DNA of 42,775 bases from NCBI GenBank assembly GCA_947452875.1, contig CANGEZ010000001.1:1-42775 (forward strand). The letters are read 5' to 3'. This document shows, piece after piece, positions 25,002 through 34,538 of the stretch. The stretch's first letter is position 1. Every line of letters begins with the position of its first letter. A program made the translations under genes and the position numbers. The notes below the pieces were generated by a model that saw only the letters and a list, made by a program, of their open reading frames with translations, searched no databases and had not been told where the DNA came from. Source of the stretch: Chitinophagaceae bacterium (GTDB lineage Bacteria; Bacteroidota; Bacteroidia; Chitinophagales; Chitinophagaceae).

Positions 25002-25625
25002 TTATGGTTTCAATTTTACAGTTTTATAAATCCACTCTTTTTTACCATCACTAACCGGTTCAATATCTACATCAACAAAGCTTTTAGAAATATTAGCCCA
25101 AACTCCTGCAGATCTTGGGTCTCCTGAATACATTCCAATTAAATAAACACCGCTATTTTTTAAATATTTGGTATATCTCAATAATAAAGCATTAGGATCT
25201 TTGCTGAAATATAGTACTTCATTCAAAACAATTACATCAAAAGGAGCATTTTTAGGTTCATAAACTTCCATATCTGCAAACGTAAAATATGAATTTGGTG
25301 TAGTGGGAATTCTGTTAATAGCTACTTCAGAAATATCCATTCCTTCAAAATATGAATAATCGTCTTTATCCATTTCCAAGAAGAAAATACCTTCACCACA
25401 TCCGATTTCAAAAATCTTCTTATCGGCGGGATATTTTCTAAGCATTTTTTTTGCTACATATATTCTTTCCAATTCATTGGGGTCCTTTAAAAATTCCCAG
25501 CCACCTTTATTATATTCATCATCCCATAGTTTCTTATCTATATTTGAAAAGTTTTTTCTTAATGCCTTATTTATAAGCCATTTGATTTTTTTAGGAGCAT
25601 TTTTAATTTTCTTAACTAACGACAT
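25002..25625 (-). CDS. Class I SAM-dependent methyltransferase
   Basis: 207 residues. The SAM-binding motif I is FEIGCGEG (72-79), followed by an acidic strand end (FEGMDISEVAINR) and the motif IV region FDVIVLNEVLYF. A short basic N-terminus (about 1-30: KKIKNAPKKIKWLINKALRK) could touch membrane or RNA. The last gene of the long minus-strand locus, 61 bp after the acyltransferase, it probably methylates a sugar or lipid intermediate of the polysaccharide, but the substrate cannot be read. The terminator follows its stop codon by 16 bp. Confidence 0.8.
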   Translation of the reverse strand: MSLVKKIKNAPKKIKWLINKALRKNFSNIDKKLWDDEYNKGGWEFLKDPNELERIYVAKKMLRKYPADKKIFEIGCGEGIFFLEMDKDDYSYFEGMDISEVAINRIPTTPNSYFTFADMEVYEPKNAPFDVIVLNEVLYFSKDPNALLLRYTKYLKNSGVYLIGMYSGDPRSAGVWANISKSFVDVDIEPVSDGKKEWIYKTVKLKP

Positions 25626-25686
25626 GATTAATAAATTTTAATTGTTAAATAATAAATGTAATAAAATATATTTTAAAAAACTAAGA

Positions 25687-26796
25687 TTACGAATTCAAGT
25701 TCATTTGAGCTATCTCTTCGGTTGGCTTTTTCAATGTAAACATCCACCACAAATTCAATCTCAAACTAACATTATAAATTACCATCGGCACCAAAACGCC
25801 CATACTTAAAATCAACAGCGCCAGCAATGGCACATTGGTAATTCCTAATAACTTTATAAATACCATTCTTGAAACAGACATCACTATAATTTGTAAACAA
25901 TAGATATGTACTGAATTGTATCCAACCACACGAAGGAATCTTAATTTATTGTACTTCTTTAAAGTAAACGAAAACGCAATCGACATCGCACATCCCACCA
26001 ATGCAACAAGAAGAAAAAATATTGGAATATCGTTTTCAACATGATAATTGCTACCATTTTTCAAATTCAAATTTGTAAAGATTAATTGAATGATTACAAA
26101 TGAAATAAGCAGCGGAATGATCAACTTTCGAGATGTAAATAAAGTTGCCGTTTTTTCACTCAACATAAATCCTGATATAGCATCACCAATGGCAAAAAAT
26201 AAATAATACTTGAAAATATCATTCAGTGCTCCAACTTGAATATCATGCGTACTAAAATAACTACAAGTAAAATACAACAACAACCCTAAGATCAATTGAT
26301 TATTAATCGACACTTTAATAACGGATTTTAAAACTGCATAAATAATACCAACAAAAAACAATGCGTTCAAATACCAAAATTGTCCTGTTGCACGAGGAAA
26401 TGTGATCAAATATAGATAACTATTAAAGTCCACTTCTCCCTTTGAATTGGTATAATCTGCAAAAATAAGTTGCAATGAAATTTGTATGATACCCCAAACC
26501 AACAATGGATATAAAATTGTTTTTATTCTGTTATCAATATATGGATTCAATCCTCTTTTATTCATGCTTCCTGAAATAAACATACCGGAAGCTATAAAAA
26601 ATAATGGCATGCGAAAACCAAAGAAAAAAACATTGATATATTCCAACCACGGATGTTCATGCATATTTAAACCAACCTTTTCCATACTTTCATAGCAATG
26701 TCGGTACGTCACAAGTATAATACTAATACCTCTGTCATAATCAATCCAGCCATGGCGTTTGTCGGATAAAATGTATTTAGAATTGAATAATTTCAT
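25687..26796 (-). CDS. Acyltransferase 3 family membrane protein
   Basis: 369 residues with about ten membrane segments. The N-terminal DRGISIILVTYRHC (Arg22, His33) matches the family's conserved Arg...His pair, and FFFGFRMPLFFIASGMF with the following NRIKTILYPLLVWG is also typical of OafA-type enzymes. The family transfers acetyl or other acyl groups from the cytoplasm to sugars across the membrane, so this protein likely O-acylates the exopolysaccharide. It lies 12 bp after the initiating phosphotransferase gene. Confidence 0.87.
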   Translation of the reverse strand: MKLFNSKYILSDKRHGWIDYDRGISIILVTYRHCYESMEKVGLNMHEHPWLEYINVFFFGFRMPLFFIASGMFISGSMNKRGLNPYIDNRIKTILYPLLVWGIIQISLQLIFADYTNSKGEVDFNSYLYLITFPRATGQFWYLNALFFVGIIYAVLKSVIKVSINNQLILGLLLYFTCSYFSTHDIQVGALNDIFKYYLFFAIGDAISGFMLSEKTATLFTSRKLIIPLLISFVIIQLIFTNLNLKNGSNYHVENDIPIFFLLVALVGCAMSIAFSFTLKKYNKLRFLRVVGYNSVHIYCLQIIVMSVSRMVFIKLLGITNVPLLALLILSMGVLVPMVIYNVSLRLNLWWMFTLKKPTEEIAQMNLNS

Positions 26797-26808
26797 TAAA
26801 ATTATTTT

Positions 26809-28200
26809 TTAATAAGCTTGTTTATCTCCTTTTGAAATGGTGTACACTGTTAAGAATAATATTTTTATATCCAACCAAATATTCCAGTTTTCCAAATACC
26901 ATAAATCATTTTGAACCCTCAACTTGATTTGCTTAGGATCAGTTATTTCACCTCTAAAACCGTTGATTTGTGCCCAACCAGTGATGCCAGGTTTTAAAAA
27001 ATGTCTGATCATATATTGATCTACAATTTGAGAGTAGTCATCGGTATGTTTCAACATATGTGGTCTTGGTCCCACCAAACTCATTTCTCCTTTGAACACA
27101 TTAATAAACTGAGGGAATTCATCCAAGCTGGTTTTCCTTAAAAACTTCCCAACTTTAGTAACTCGCATATCATTTTTGGTAGCTTGTTTCAATTCTGAAT
27201 CTTTATTAGGTTTCATGCTTCTAAACTTCAGACAATTGAAGGGCTGATTGTTTTTGCCTGTTCTTTTTTGTGAAAAGAATATAGCACCTCTGGATTCCAA
27301 CAATATCAATATGGCAACAATAGGAATCAACCATGATAAAATAAATACAATAACAAGACTGCTAACAATAATATCCAACATTCTTTTTTTAACTCGATTG
27401 CCGACATCTTCCAATGGTTCACTTCTTAAAGACAAAACCGGCAAATCCCTTACAAAATCGACAATCACTGGTTTACTGAAAAAATGCGAGAGATTTGGTA
27501 CTACCTTAAATCTTATACATTCATTTTCAGCTTGATTCATCAAATCATATATATAACCATTTTGCTCAGGTGTGATTGTGGAATATATTTCTTGAACATC
27601 ATAATCCTTTGCAACTTGTATTAAATTTTTGATGTTGGAAAGAACAGGGTAGTGGGTGAGTTCCTTTATATTGTGTTCATCTTCCACAAAACCAATAAGA
27701 TTAGTGTTGATTGATTCCTGCTCGAAATACGATGATAGTTTTAAAGCGGTCTCATTATATCCCAAAATAATAACATTATTAACAAGATAATCTTTGGTTT
27801 TGAAATAGTTCCTTATGCCTACGTACAAAAATCTATTAAAAAAAATACCAAATGCAAATGAAATAATAAAAGTAAATACAAAAAACCTAGAGACTTGTAC
27901 TTCTCTGGAAAAGAATAAATACAACAAAACAAAAATTATCCAAAGTAAAAAAACTTGTAGCGTTCTTTTTGTAAAAGATTCGAACTGAAGAATAACCTTT
28001 TCTGAATAATTACCCAATATAGATGAAAACATAGCCCAGGATAAGAAAGAATATGATCCAAACACTAGATAAGCATATGTTGTTGACGTTGATATACGAC
28101 TATGAAAAAGCAATCTAGGAATGATAAAACTAATCACTAGGATTACCAAATCTAGGAAAATCAAATTTACTTGAAGATATCTTTTGAATTGACTATTCAT
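26809..28200 (-). CDS. Exopolysaccharide polyprenyl glycosylphosphotransferase (initiating enzyme)
   Basis: 463 residues. The N-terminal part has four or five membrane segments followed by a Rossmann-like domain (about 140-240, VIILGYNETALKLSSYF). The C-terminal sugar-phosphotransferase domain has a membrane re-entrant segment, FFSQKRTGKNNQPFNCLKFR, the core KTSLDEFPQFINVFKGEMSL, VGPRP, and KPGITGWAQINGFRG. The layout fits the undecaprenyl-phosphate glucose phosphotransferase (WcaJ/CpsE) group, which moves a sugar-1-phosphate to undecaprenyl phosphate and starts repeat-unit assembly at the inner membrane. Whether the sugar is glucose, galactose or another is not clear. Confidence 0.92.
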   Translation of the reverse strand: MNSQFKRYLQVNLIFLDLVILVISFIIPRLLFHSRISTSTTYAYLVFGSYSFLSWAMFSSILGNYSEKVILQFESFTKRTLQVFLLWIIFVLLYLFFSREVQVSRFFVFTFIISFAFGIFFNRFLYVGIRNYFKTKDYLVNNVIILGYNETALKLSSYFEQESINTNLIGFVEDEHNIKELTHYPVLSNIKNLIQVAKDYDVQEIYSTITPEQNGYIYDLMNQAENECIRFKVVPNLSHFFSKPVIVDFVRDLPVLSLRSEPLEDVGNRVKKRMLDIIVSSLVIVFILSWLIPIVAILILLESRGAIFFSQKRTGKNNQPFNCLKFRSMKPNKDSELKQATKNDMRVTKVGKFLRKTSLDEFPQFINVFKGEMSLVGPRPHMLKHTDDYSQIVDQYMIRHFLKPGITGWAQINGFRGEITDPKQIKLRVQNDLWYLENWNIWLDIKILFLTVYTISKGDKQAY

Positions 28201-28207
28201 AAATTAT

Positions 28208-29305
28208 TTATTTATTTCCATATAACCTAAAGAGAATCTCAACAATTCTTCCTGAAGTATGTCCATCCCAGAATTGAGGAATGTTACCTTTTTTCCAATT
28301 ATTATCCATGATTTGATTCAAACAATTTTTCAATTTTTCTAAATCATCACCAATGAGCTCGTTAGTTCCCATGGTTATAGTTTCTGGTCTTTCTGTAGAA
28401 TTTCTTAATGTCAAACAAGGGATATCCAACACTGTCGCTTCTTCTGTAATACCACCAGAATCTGTAATAATTCCTTTACAGTTTTTAATCAGATAAATAA
28501 ATTCTAAATAACCTTGCGGGTCGATGAGCTGTAAAGAATCATAAGAAACGTTGAGTTTGTTTAAAATCAATTTTGTTCTAGGATGTACAGCGAATACAAC
28601 AGGGACTGATTTTGCAGAGCTAATAACCGCATCAAGAATAGACTTCAATTTTTCAGGATCATCAACATTAGATGGCCTGTGTAACGTGAGCATGAAATAT
28701 TCTTTTGATTGCAGTTTTATGTCGTCAAAAAATAAAGGCTTTCTGATTTTTTCAAGATTACCATAAAGTGAATCAATCATGGTGTTGCCAACAAAATGAA
28801 TTCTTTCTTTTCCAACCTGCTGAGCCAACAAATTGTTATTTGCAATTTCACTGGTTGTGAAGAAATGATCACAAATGGAGTCGGTTACAATTCTGTTGAT
28901 TTCCTCGGGCATGGTCATATCACCCGAACGGATACCCGCTTCCACATGCACCACATCAATACATAATTTCTTTGCCGTTATGGTACAAGCCATTGTTGAA
29001 GTAACATCACCAACCACTAATACCAGATTCGGTTTATTTTCCATTAACTCTTTTTCAAACTTCACCATGATAGCTGCCGTTTGCTCTGCCTGAGAACCAC
29101 CTCCACATTCTAAATTCACATCAGGATTAGGAATGCCCAATTGTTCAAAAAAATCTCCACTCATGGCCTTGTCATAATGCTGTCCGGTGTGTACTAATCG
29201 ATAAGTAATTTCATTACCCGTCTGATTGTGTTTGATGATTGCTTTTATGATGGGAGCAATCTTCATAAAATTGGGTCTGGCACCGGCGATTATTGTTATT
29301 TTCAT
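28208..29305 (-). CDS. wecB: UDP-N-acetylglucosamine 2-epimerase, non-hydrolysing
   Basis: 365 residues, the usual length. The GT-B-like fold starts with KITIIAGARPNFMKIAPII. Catalytic and binding motifs include GDVTST (Asp100), HVEAGIRSGDMTMPEEINR (Glu122, Glu134/135), TLHRPSN (His209) and DSGGITEEA. It interconverts UDP-GlcNAc and UDP-ManNAc in the cytoplasm. No UDP-ManNAc dehydrogenase (wecC) is encoded in the window, so ManNAc itself, or a product modified by the Gfo/Idh/MocA enzyme downstream of it in the locus, may be the building block. Confidence 0.94.
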   Translation of the reverse strand: MKITIIAGARPNFMKIAPIIKAIIKHNQTGNEITYRLVHTGQHYDKAMSGDFFEQLGIPNPDVNLECGGGSQAEQTAAIMVKFEKELMENKPNLVLVVGDVTSTMACTITAKKLCIDVVHVEAGIRSGDMTMPEEINRIVTDSICDHFFTTSEIANNNLLAQQVGKERIHFVGNTMIDSLYGNLEKIRKPLFFDDIKLQSKEYFMLTLHRPSNVDDPEKLKSILDAVISSAKSVPVVFAVHPRTKLILNKLNVSYDSLQLIDPQGYLEFIYLIKNCKGIITDSGGITEEATVLDIPCLTLRNSTERPETITMGTNELIGDDLEKLKNCLNQIMDNNWKKGNIPQFWDGHTSGRIVEILFRLYGNK

Positions 29306-29341
29306 AAAACTAAATTTATCAGCAATTAATAAAGATTATCA

Positions 29342-30217
29342 TCATTTTGACTTGGCAAATTTTTCATCAAATTCATTGATCAATGAAATCGTTTGAGAAA
29401 TATTTTGTTTAGAAGACGCACCAAACAAAATCGACTCCACATTTGGCAACGAACAAACATATTCAATGGCTTCTTTAGCAGGTATGGCACCACCGCCCAA
29501 AACCTGCATGGCAATAGCTCTAACTTGCTTGGTTCTTAATACATTTTCATACAATTTCATGCCTCCCGACATTCTGAAACCTGCTTTATTAATCGATGAA
29601 CATATAATCGGATTTTTAATGCCTACGCTTTCTAATTTGTCCAACAGCATCGGCATGTTCATGGTGATGTATCCTGGCTCAGCATTGTACTTTTTAATTA
29701 CATAATCGTGATAGGCTTTTAATATATCTTTCATATCCAATCCCAACAATAAATCTGTAATTACATTCTGAAGAAAAATCACAGGCGTGTTGATGTTCTT
29801 GAACATTTTCATTTCTGCATCGATCAACAATTCCATGATGGAAATATAATCTTTAGAAACAAAAGCCATTCCTCCTTTAAAAATTGAGCCGAAAAAATTT
29901 CCGGGTACATAATGTTTGATAGTTCCCATGATTCCCAATTCTGTAACAGCATTAGCATACTTATGTGCATAAGGCATACATGGATAAATGGAAAACTTAC
30001 TGTACTTGTCGGGTTCGGCACGTACCATGTCGCAGATGTTATAAATTCTATCATGCGTTGTACACATAAAAGTTTCAACACATAAGTTTCTGGAAATATC
30101 AATGGTATCCAAAATGGTTTTATCCTCTTTAAATTTAATGGATTGAGCTCTCGACTTTTCATCCGAAATATGGTTCACAGCAAAAAACTGATTGTCACCA
30201 AATAATATTCTATCCAT
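29342..30217 (-). CDS. Unrecognised conserved-looking protein of the polysaccharide locus, probable TIM-barrel
   Basis: 291 residues without signal or membrane segments. It begins RILFGDNQFFAVNHISDEKS and ends with NVESILFGASSKQNISQTI, the latter resembling the C-terminal cofactor-side segment of aldo/keto-reductase-like barrels (xxxILxGxSxxxxI). Alternating short strands and helices with CSSINKAGFRM and IAMQVLGGGAIP fit a TIM-barrel. No classic aldo/keto reductase Asp-Tyr-Lys-His tetrad can be assigned. It sits 4 bp after the Gfo/Idh/MocA oxidoreductase, so it likely acts on the same sugar nucleotide (inference). Confidence 0.55.
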   Translation of the reverse strand: MDRILFGDNQFFAVNHISDEKSRAQSIKFKEDKTILDTIDISRNLCVETFMCTTHDRIYNICDMVRAEPDKYSKFSIYPCMPYAHKYANAVTELGIMGTIKHYVPGNFFGSIFKGGMAFVSKDYISIMELLIDAEMKMFKNINTPVIFLQNVITDLLLGLDMKDILKAYHDYVIKKYNAEPGYITMNMPMLLDKLESVGIKNPIICSSINKAGFRMSGGMKLYENVLRTKQVRAIAMQVLGGGAIPAKEAIEYVCSLPNVESILFGASSKQNISQTISLINEFDEKFAKSK

Positions 30218-30221
30218 ATTC

Positions 30222-31232
30222 TTAATTTTTTTTGTTTTTGATTAAAGAGATTGCATAGTCTGTATTCCAGGCACTTTCGAATGAGTTCTTTTCATTCGGG
30301 CCTTTACCGGCAACAGCATTGATAAAGTAGTCGATCTGTGCAGAATACTCTTCTCCACGTAAATAGAAATCAACACTAGGTGTAAGCTCTGTAATATATT
30401 TTATGTTCCAGCCTTTCGAATATCCTTCAGGTACATCATCAGATTTCAAAAAAACTTTAAGCTCAGAAGCATCAGAAATAATCTTTCCTTTAGAACCGAT
30501 GATGGTGATTCCTGTCGACATTTTCCGATGTGTTTCATCACTCCAATTGACAGACAAAACTCCACTCACATTATTACTCGTTTCCAATAAAGAATAAACA
30601 GCATCTTCTACTTGTGTTGAATAGATTGATTTCAACAAGCTGCCATGAACTTTGGTAATTGGTGATACCAAGTAATTAATCAAATCAATGACATGAGATG
30701 CATAGTCCATCAAACACCCGCCACCTTCTTCAGGATCAGAGCGCCATGTTTCTTGTTTTTTTCTAACAACAACCGGCCCATAAGCTTCGCCAATAAAATG
30801 GTTAAGTTCTCCCAATGCACCGCTATTGACTAATCTCTTAACCTCTTCGAAAGTGCCAACAAATTTATTGTGGTAGCCAACTTGATTGACCAATCCTTTT
30901 CCTTTAGCCAATCTGATGAGGTTTTCACCTTGTGTCGCATTCAAACAAAAAGGCTTTTCAACAAAAACATGAATGTTTCTATTGAGCAATTCTTCAACAA
31001 AAGAAGCATGAAATTTAGTAGGTACTGATACAAAAACAGCATCAGGCTTTACTTCATCCAGCATTTTCTTGAAGTCCGTAAATGTTTTCATTCCTGAATA
31101 TTTCTCCAACACATCATTTACAATTTTAGAAGTATCTGCCACACCAACAATTTGTACCATTGGATGAGCTCCTAAAATTGAAAGGTGCGAAATACCCATT
31201 TTACCGGCACCGATTAAAGCAACTTTTATCAT
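30222..31232 (-). CDS. Gfo/Idh/MocA family oxidoreductase
   Basis: 336 residues. The N-terminal Rossmann domain has VALIGAGKMGISH (Gly-rich loop, residues 8-13) and ends at the family motif VEKPFC (Glu92-Lys93-Pro94), where the lysine is catalytic. The C-terminal alpha/beta domain has GGGCLMDYASHVIDLINYL, with Asp and His in the positions usually used for proton transfer. It should oxidise or reduce a hydroxyl or keto group on a sugar or sugar nucleotide using NAD(P). It overlaps the preceding DUF354 gene by 4 bp (ATGA), a sign of translational coupling. Confidence 0.9.
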   Translation of the reverse strand: MIKVALIGAGKMGISHLSILGAHPMVQIVGVADTSKIVNDVLEKYSGMKTFTDFKKMLDEVKPDAVFVSVPTKFHASFVEELLNRNIHVFVEKPFCLNATQGENLIRLAKGKGLVNQVGYHNKFVGTFEEVKRLVNSGALGELNHFIGEAYGPVVVRKKQETWRSDPEEGGGCLMDYASHVIDLINYLVSPITKVHGSLLKSIYSTQVEDAVYSLLETSNNVSGVLSVNWSDETHRKMSTGITIIGSKGKIISDASELKVFLKSDDVPEGYSKGWNIKYITELTPSVDFYLRGEEYSAQIDYFINAVAGKGPNEKNSFESAWNTDYAISLIKNKKN

Positions 31233-32257
31233 TGTTTTTTAAATTTTAAAATTTGTTTTTTAAATAAATCATAAGCTTGTTTTCCTTTGTCCATCAATTC
31301 AAGAGAAGGAGGCTGATTTTCCAAACTATCAATAAACTTTTCTAATTTTTGAGCGGTTAAGGAAGGTTCATGTAGCATCAATCCTTGCTTTAATAAATAA
31401 CCATCAACATCCAGTAATTCATCTTGATAAACTGAAATGGTAGGAATCCCCAAAATGGCTAACTCTCTTGTCATTGAGCCACCAGCACCAATAAACACTG
31501 TACATTTAGCAGCAATCTCATCAAAACCCATCGGCTTCTCAGGTACATGTACACCTGTAAATTTTGCTTGAGAATAATGTTCAGATTGATTTTTATCTCG
31601 TGGTAAAACTGTAATACTATATTTATCTTTTAATTCAATAATGGTATCATCTAGGAAATTTTGTTTGCCTTTGTAATACTGAGCTGTTTGTGGTTCTGGT
31701 CGAATGAAAATAGCAATTTGCCCACTTGTATTCAATTTTCTTTCATGTTGAATTTTCTCGCCTTTGCTCCACAAATAAATACCTTCTTTTACGCCCGGGT
31801 ATTGAATAACCTTTTTTGCAGATACGCCCCATTTTGCCACTTTTTCAACTGCTAAATTTTCAGGTATTAAAATCTGCGATGCAAAAATAAAACTGGGTTT
31901 ATTGCCCATCGCGTGTTCATTGTCGTTAGTGTAGATTGAAGGCACGCCCAACAGCCAAGCAGTCAAAGGCGAATGAAATGAACTTTGAGATATGGCTAAA
32001 TCAATTTTTTTATCTTTTAGAAAAGACCTCAATTGCATGACACGAATCGGATAACCAAACATCTTTTTGTAAATATTCTTTCCGTAATGTTCTCCAATAA
32101 TCGTGTGTTTGAGGCCACGCTGATCAAGTAACTGAACCGTATTTGCAAGAGGCCTCGAAGTAATAATAACTTCATGACCATCTGATTCAAGATCTCTGAT
32201 AAGATCATGAAACATATTGATGTGCGGCGAGTTAGATAAATCGAACCAGATTCTCAT
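31229..32257 (-). CDS. DUF354 glycosyltransferase-like protein
   Basis: 342 residues of GT-B appearance. The N-terminus MRIWFDLSNSPHINMFHDLI and the later FIGAGGSMTRELAILGIPTI (about 252-271) are hallmarks of DUF354 proteins, which resemble UDP-GlcNAc 2-epimerases and MurG-type glycosyltransferases. The role is not experimentally settled in the family; here a glycosyltransferase or epimerase acting in the polysaccharide pathway is most likely. No membrane segment or signal peptide. It is followed with a 4-bp overlap by the Gfo/Idh/MocA gene. Confidence 0.82.
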   Translation of the reverse strand: MRIWFDLSNSPHINMFHDLIRDLESDGHEVIITSRPLANTVQLLDQRGLKHTIIGEHYGKNIYKKMFGYPIRVMQLRSFLKDKKIDLAISQSSFHSPLTAWLLGVPSIYTNDNEHAMGNKPSFIFASQILIPENLAVEKVAKWGVSAKKVIQYPGVKEGIYLWSKGEKIQHERKLNTSGQIAIFIRPEPQTAQYYKGKQNFLDDTIIELKDKYSITVLPRDKNQSEHYSQAKFTGVHVPEKPMGFDEIAAKCTVFIGAGGSMTRELAILGIPTISVYQDELLDVDGYLLKQGLMLHEPSLTAQKLEKFIDSLENQPPSLELMDKGKQAYDLFKKQILKFKKQ

Positions 32258-32268
32258 TTGTTATTAAT

Positions 32269-33459
32269 TTAAATGGTTTCGTTTTCAGGTAAAAAATGAT
32301 GTAAATAAATACTCATCGATAAAAACATCCATGCCTGCGACCAACGCATATATGGAATTTTAGACGTTATGTATTTATTGATCTGATAATAGAAATAACC
32401 TTTTTTTGTTTGCATATTTTTGATCGTCCAGCCAATCACTTTATCTGTCAGTTCTTTATACTCATCTAATTTGTTTAACTTCTTTAAAGTAATGACCAAT
32501 TGAGAAGGTGCATGAATATCAATGGGATAAATGCTGTTGTTGTAATATTTCGCAATGCCTTCGGAAGTAAAGAATGTGTTGATATAATAATCAAAACCTT
32601 TATTCAAATTTGTCTGATATTTATAATCACCAGAATACTTCATATAATCAGCAATGCATTCTAAATTATATCCTGTATGAAAATTATCAATCCACTGGTG
32701 AAAGGGGAGCGTACCATAACTCCAAGAACCATCTGGTTTCTGAAATTCACAACAATATTCAATAACCGGCTTTGCAGTCTCAATCAAATTTTCTTCTTTG
32801 GTAATGGAATATATTCTAGCCAACAATCTCGCACCTAAAAGTGATGCATTAAAAACAACGCTGTTATCTAATGGCGAATAAGAAAAGGCGTAACCTCCTT
32901 TAATATTAGAAGTTCTGTTTAAATCTTTAATAATAAAATCACAAGTGCTTCTTGCCATTTGTAAAGCTTCTTTATTACCTGTTGTTTCGTAAGCATCTAG
33001 TAATGCATTAGCAATAAATGAAGAAGCAACAATGGTGGGCGTAAATTTTGGTTGAAAAAATGCTCTTGATTCCCAATCAAAATTATAACCCCAGCAAGCA
33101 CCAGCATATCCTTGTGTTTGTGTTTCTTTTATTTTAGAAATAAAGAAATCTATTTTTTTAAGATACTCCGGATTTTTATCGTGTTGATACAATTCACAAT
33201 AAGCAGTCAAGAACAATCCAATGGCTTTAGGATTATAATCATGCTTGATGCCGACTAAACTTCTAAGATTCAATGGAGACCGCTTAAAAAACTGAATCCA
33301 AACCAATCTTGCCAATCTGCTTTTTTTAATAAAAGGAATTGACTGAAACAATGTACTGTTCAACCCATCATAAGGATCATAGCCTTTAAATGCAGCATCT
33401 TCGCAATACTGCTTTAAAATCTTGAATGATTGATGTATGGTATTCTTGTTTGAATTCAT
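32269..33459 (-). CDS. Predicted alpha/alpha-toroid protein of the polysaccharide locus, function unknown
   Basis: 396 residues, helical throughout, with repeating Trp/Tyr/Gly-rich helix-loop-helix units: YAGACWGYNFDWESRAF, TIVASSFIANALLDAY, SLLGARLLARIYS, DGSWSYG, NFHTGYNLECIADYMKYSG and YMRWSQAWMFLSMSIY. This pattern is typical of (alpha/alpha)6 barrels such as glycoside hydrolases, polysaccharide lyases, epimerases of the C5 type and lanthionine cyclases. There is no signal peptide, so it acts in the cytoplasm, perhaps on a lipid-linked sugar or nucleotide sugar. The catalytic residues are not obvious. The downstream DUF354 gene starts 11 bp after its stop. Confidence 0.6.
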   Translation of the reverse strand: MNSNKNTIHQSFKILKQYCEDAAFKGYDPYDGLNSTLFQSIPFIKKSRLARLVWIQFFKRSPLNLRSLVGIKHDYNPKAIGLFLTAYCELYQHDKNPEYLKKIDFFISKIKETQTQGYAGACWGYNFDWESRAFFQPKFTPTIVASSFIANALLDAYETTGNKEALQMARSTCDFIIKDLNRTSNIKGGYAFSYSPLDNSVVFNASLLGARLLARIYSITKEENLIETAKPVIEYCCEFQKPDGSWSYGTLPFHQWIDNFHTGYNLECIADYMKYSGDYKYQTNLNKGFDYYINTFFTSEGIAKYYNNSIYPIDIHAPSQLVITLKKLNKLDEYKELTDKVIGWTIKNMQTKKGYFYYQINKYITSKIPYMRWSQAWMFLSMSIYLHHFLPENETI

Positions 33460-33460
33460 G

Positions 33461-34516
33461 TTAATTATTGTTCATCACTTCAGTGAATAAATCTTTGTAA
33501 TATTTTTTATCCTCACTGATAAGATTTGAAGTTTGACTTTTCGTATTTAATTTCACCTCATTAATTGCTGATGTTATTTTAATTTTCAAATCTTCATTAT
33601 TTCTTGTTTTAAATAAAACCGTTCCCTCTGGTCTCGTAACAACATCTGAGGCAATAACAGTTTTTCCAAGAAACAAACCTTCCCTAATCGTCAAGGCATC
33701 TCCATCAGTATTTGTGGGCCTAACTACAATATCAGATGCCGCAATAAGATTCACAAATGAAATTTCCTGATTCAATAACAAGAAATAGTCTTGCATATTG
33801 TTGTCACCAATATATTTTTCGGCTGCCTCAAATTTATCGCTGCCTTCATCAAGTGAAGTGACTATGAAAACAAACAAGTGTAATTGATGATTTTCATGCA
33901 ATGATTTTGACAATACCAGACACATGTCAAGACCATATAAATCCTCACTGTTGAAGGTGTTCAGTCTAGATGCATTACCACAGATAATGGTTTTGTTTTC
34001 TTTTTTTGCTGTTGCAATTTTATCTGAAATGTAAGAAGGCAAAGGCGATTCTTTATCCATTACTGGAGGAAGAAAAGCATGTTTCACTTCACACTTGTTT
34101 GGTTTTAAATTTAGTTTTGGAGCAATTTGATTATTGACAAGAATAATCTTATCAGATAAATTGAAAAAGAAAGAATCCAATTTTCTATAAAAGGGATTTC
34201 TTTCATTGCCGTAACCATGAAGGGTGATGATAATATTTTTACGTAATAATTTCCCTGTTAGAATATGTAGTTTTTTGAAATATTTATTTCCACTATGAAT
34301 GAAAAACAAATCTGATTGAGTAATCAATTTGATGTAGCTAAATAAATTTAAAGAACGAATGTTGAACACATTTTGTTTAGTGTTTGACGCTTCATCAATG
34401 AAAGAAAATACAAACTCATCTTTAAGCAGCTGTTCAAGTCTGTAAATATGAATACTAATACCTCCGGCAGGAGGGAGTATCGGCCCTGCAATCAATATGT
34501 TTTTTTTCTTGTTCAT
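33461..34516 (-). CDS. Glycosyltransferase, GT4-like
   Basis: 351 residues. N-terminal NILIAGPILPPAGGISIHIYR is the typical GT-B Gly-rich start, TLHGYG is in the acceptor domain, and the donor domain has ASDIVVRPTNTDGDALTIRE with the family's Glu in the E-x7-E region (EGLFLGKTVIASDV). It should add one sugar to the undecaprenyl-linked repeat unit on the cytoplasmic side of the membrane. Only one base separates its stop from the start of the following helical protein gene. Confidence 0.85.
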   Translation of the reverse strand: MNKKKNILIAGPILPPAGGISIHIYRLEQLLKDEFVFSFIDEASNTKQNVFNIRSLNLFSYIKLITQSDLFFIHSGNKYFKKLHILTGKLLRKNIIITLHGYGNERNPFYRKLDSFFFNLSDKIILVNNQIAPKLNLKPNKCEVKHAFLPPVMDKESPLPSYISDKIATAKKENKTIICGNASRLNTFNSEDLYGLDMCLVLSKSLHENHQLHLFVFIVTSLDEGSDKFEAAEKYIGDNNMQDYFLLLNQEISFVNLIAASDIVVRPTNTDGDALTIREGLFLGKTVIASDVVTRPEGTVLFKTRNNEDLKIKITSAINEVKLNTKSQTSNLISEDKKYYKDLFTEVMNNN

Positions 34517-34538
34517 TCAGAGGTAATATAAACCACTT

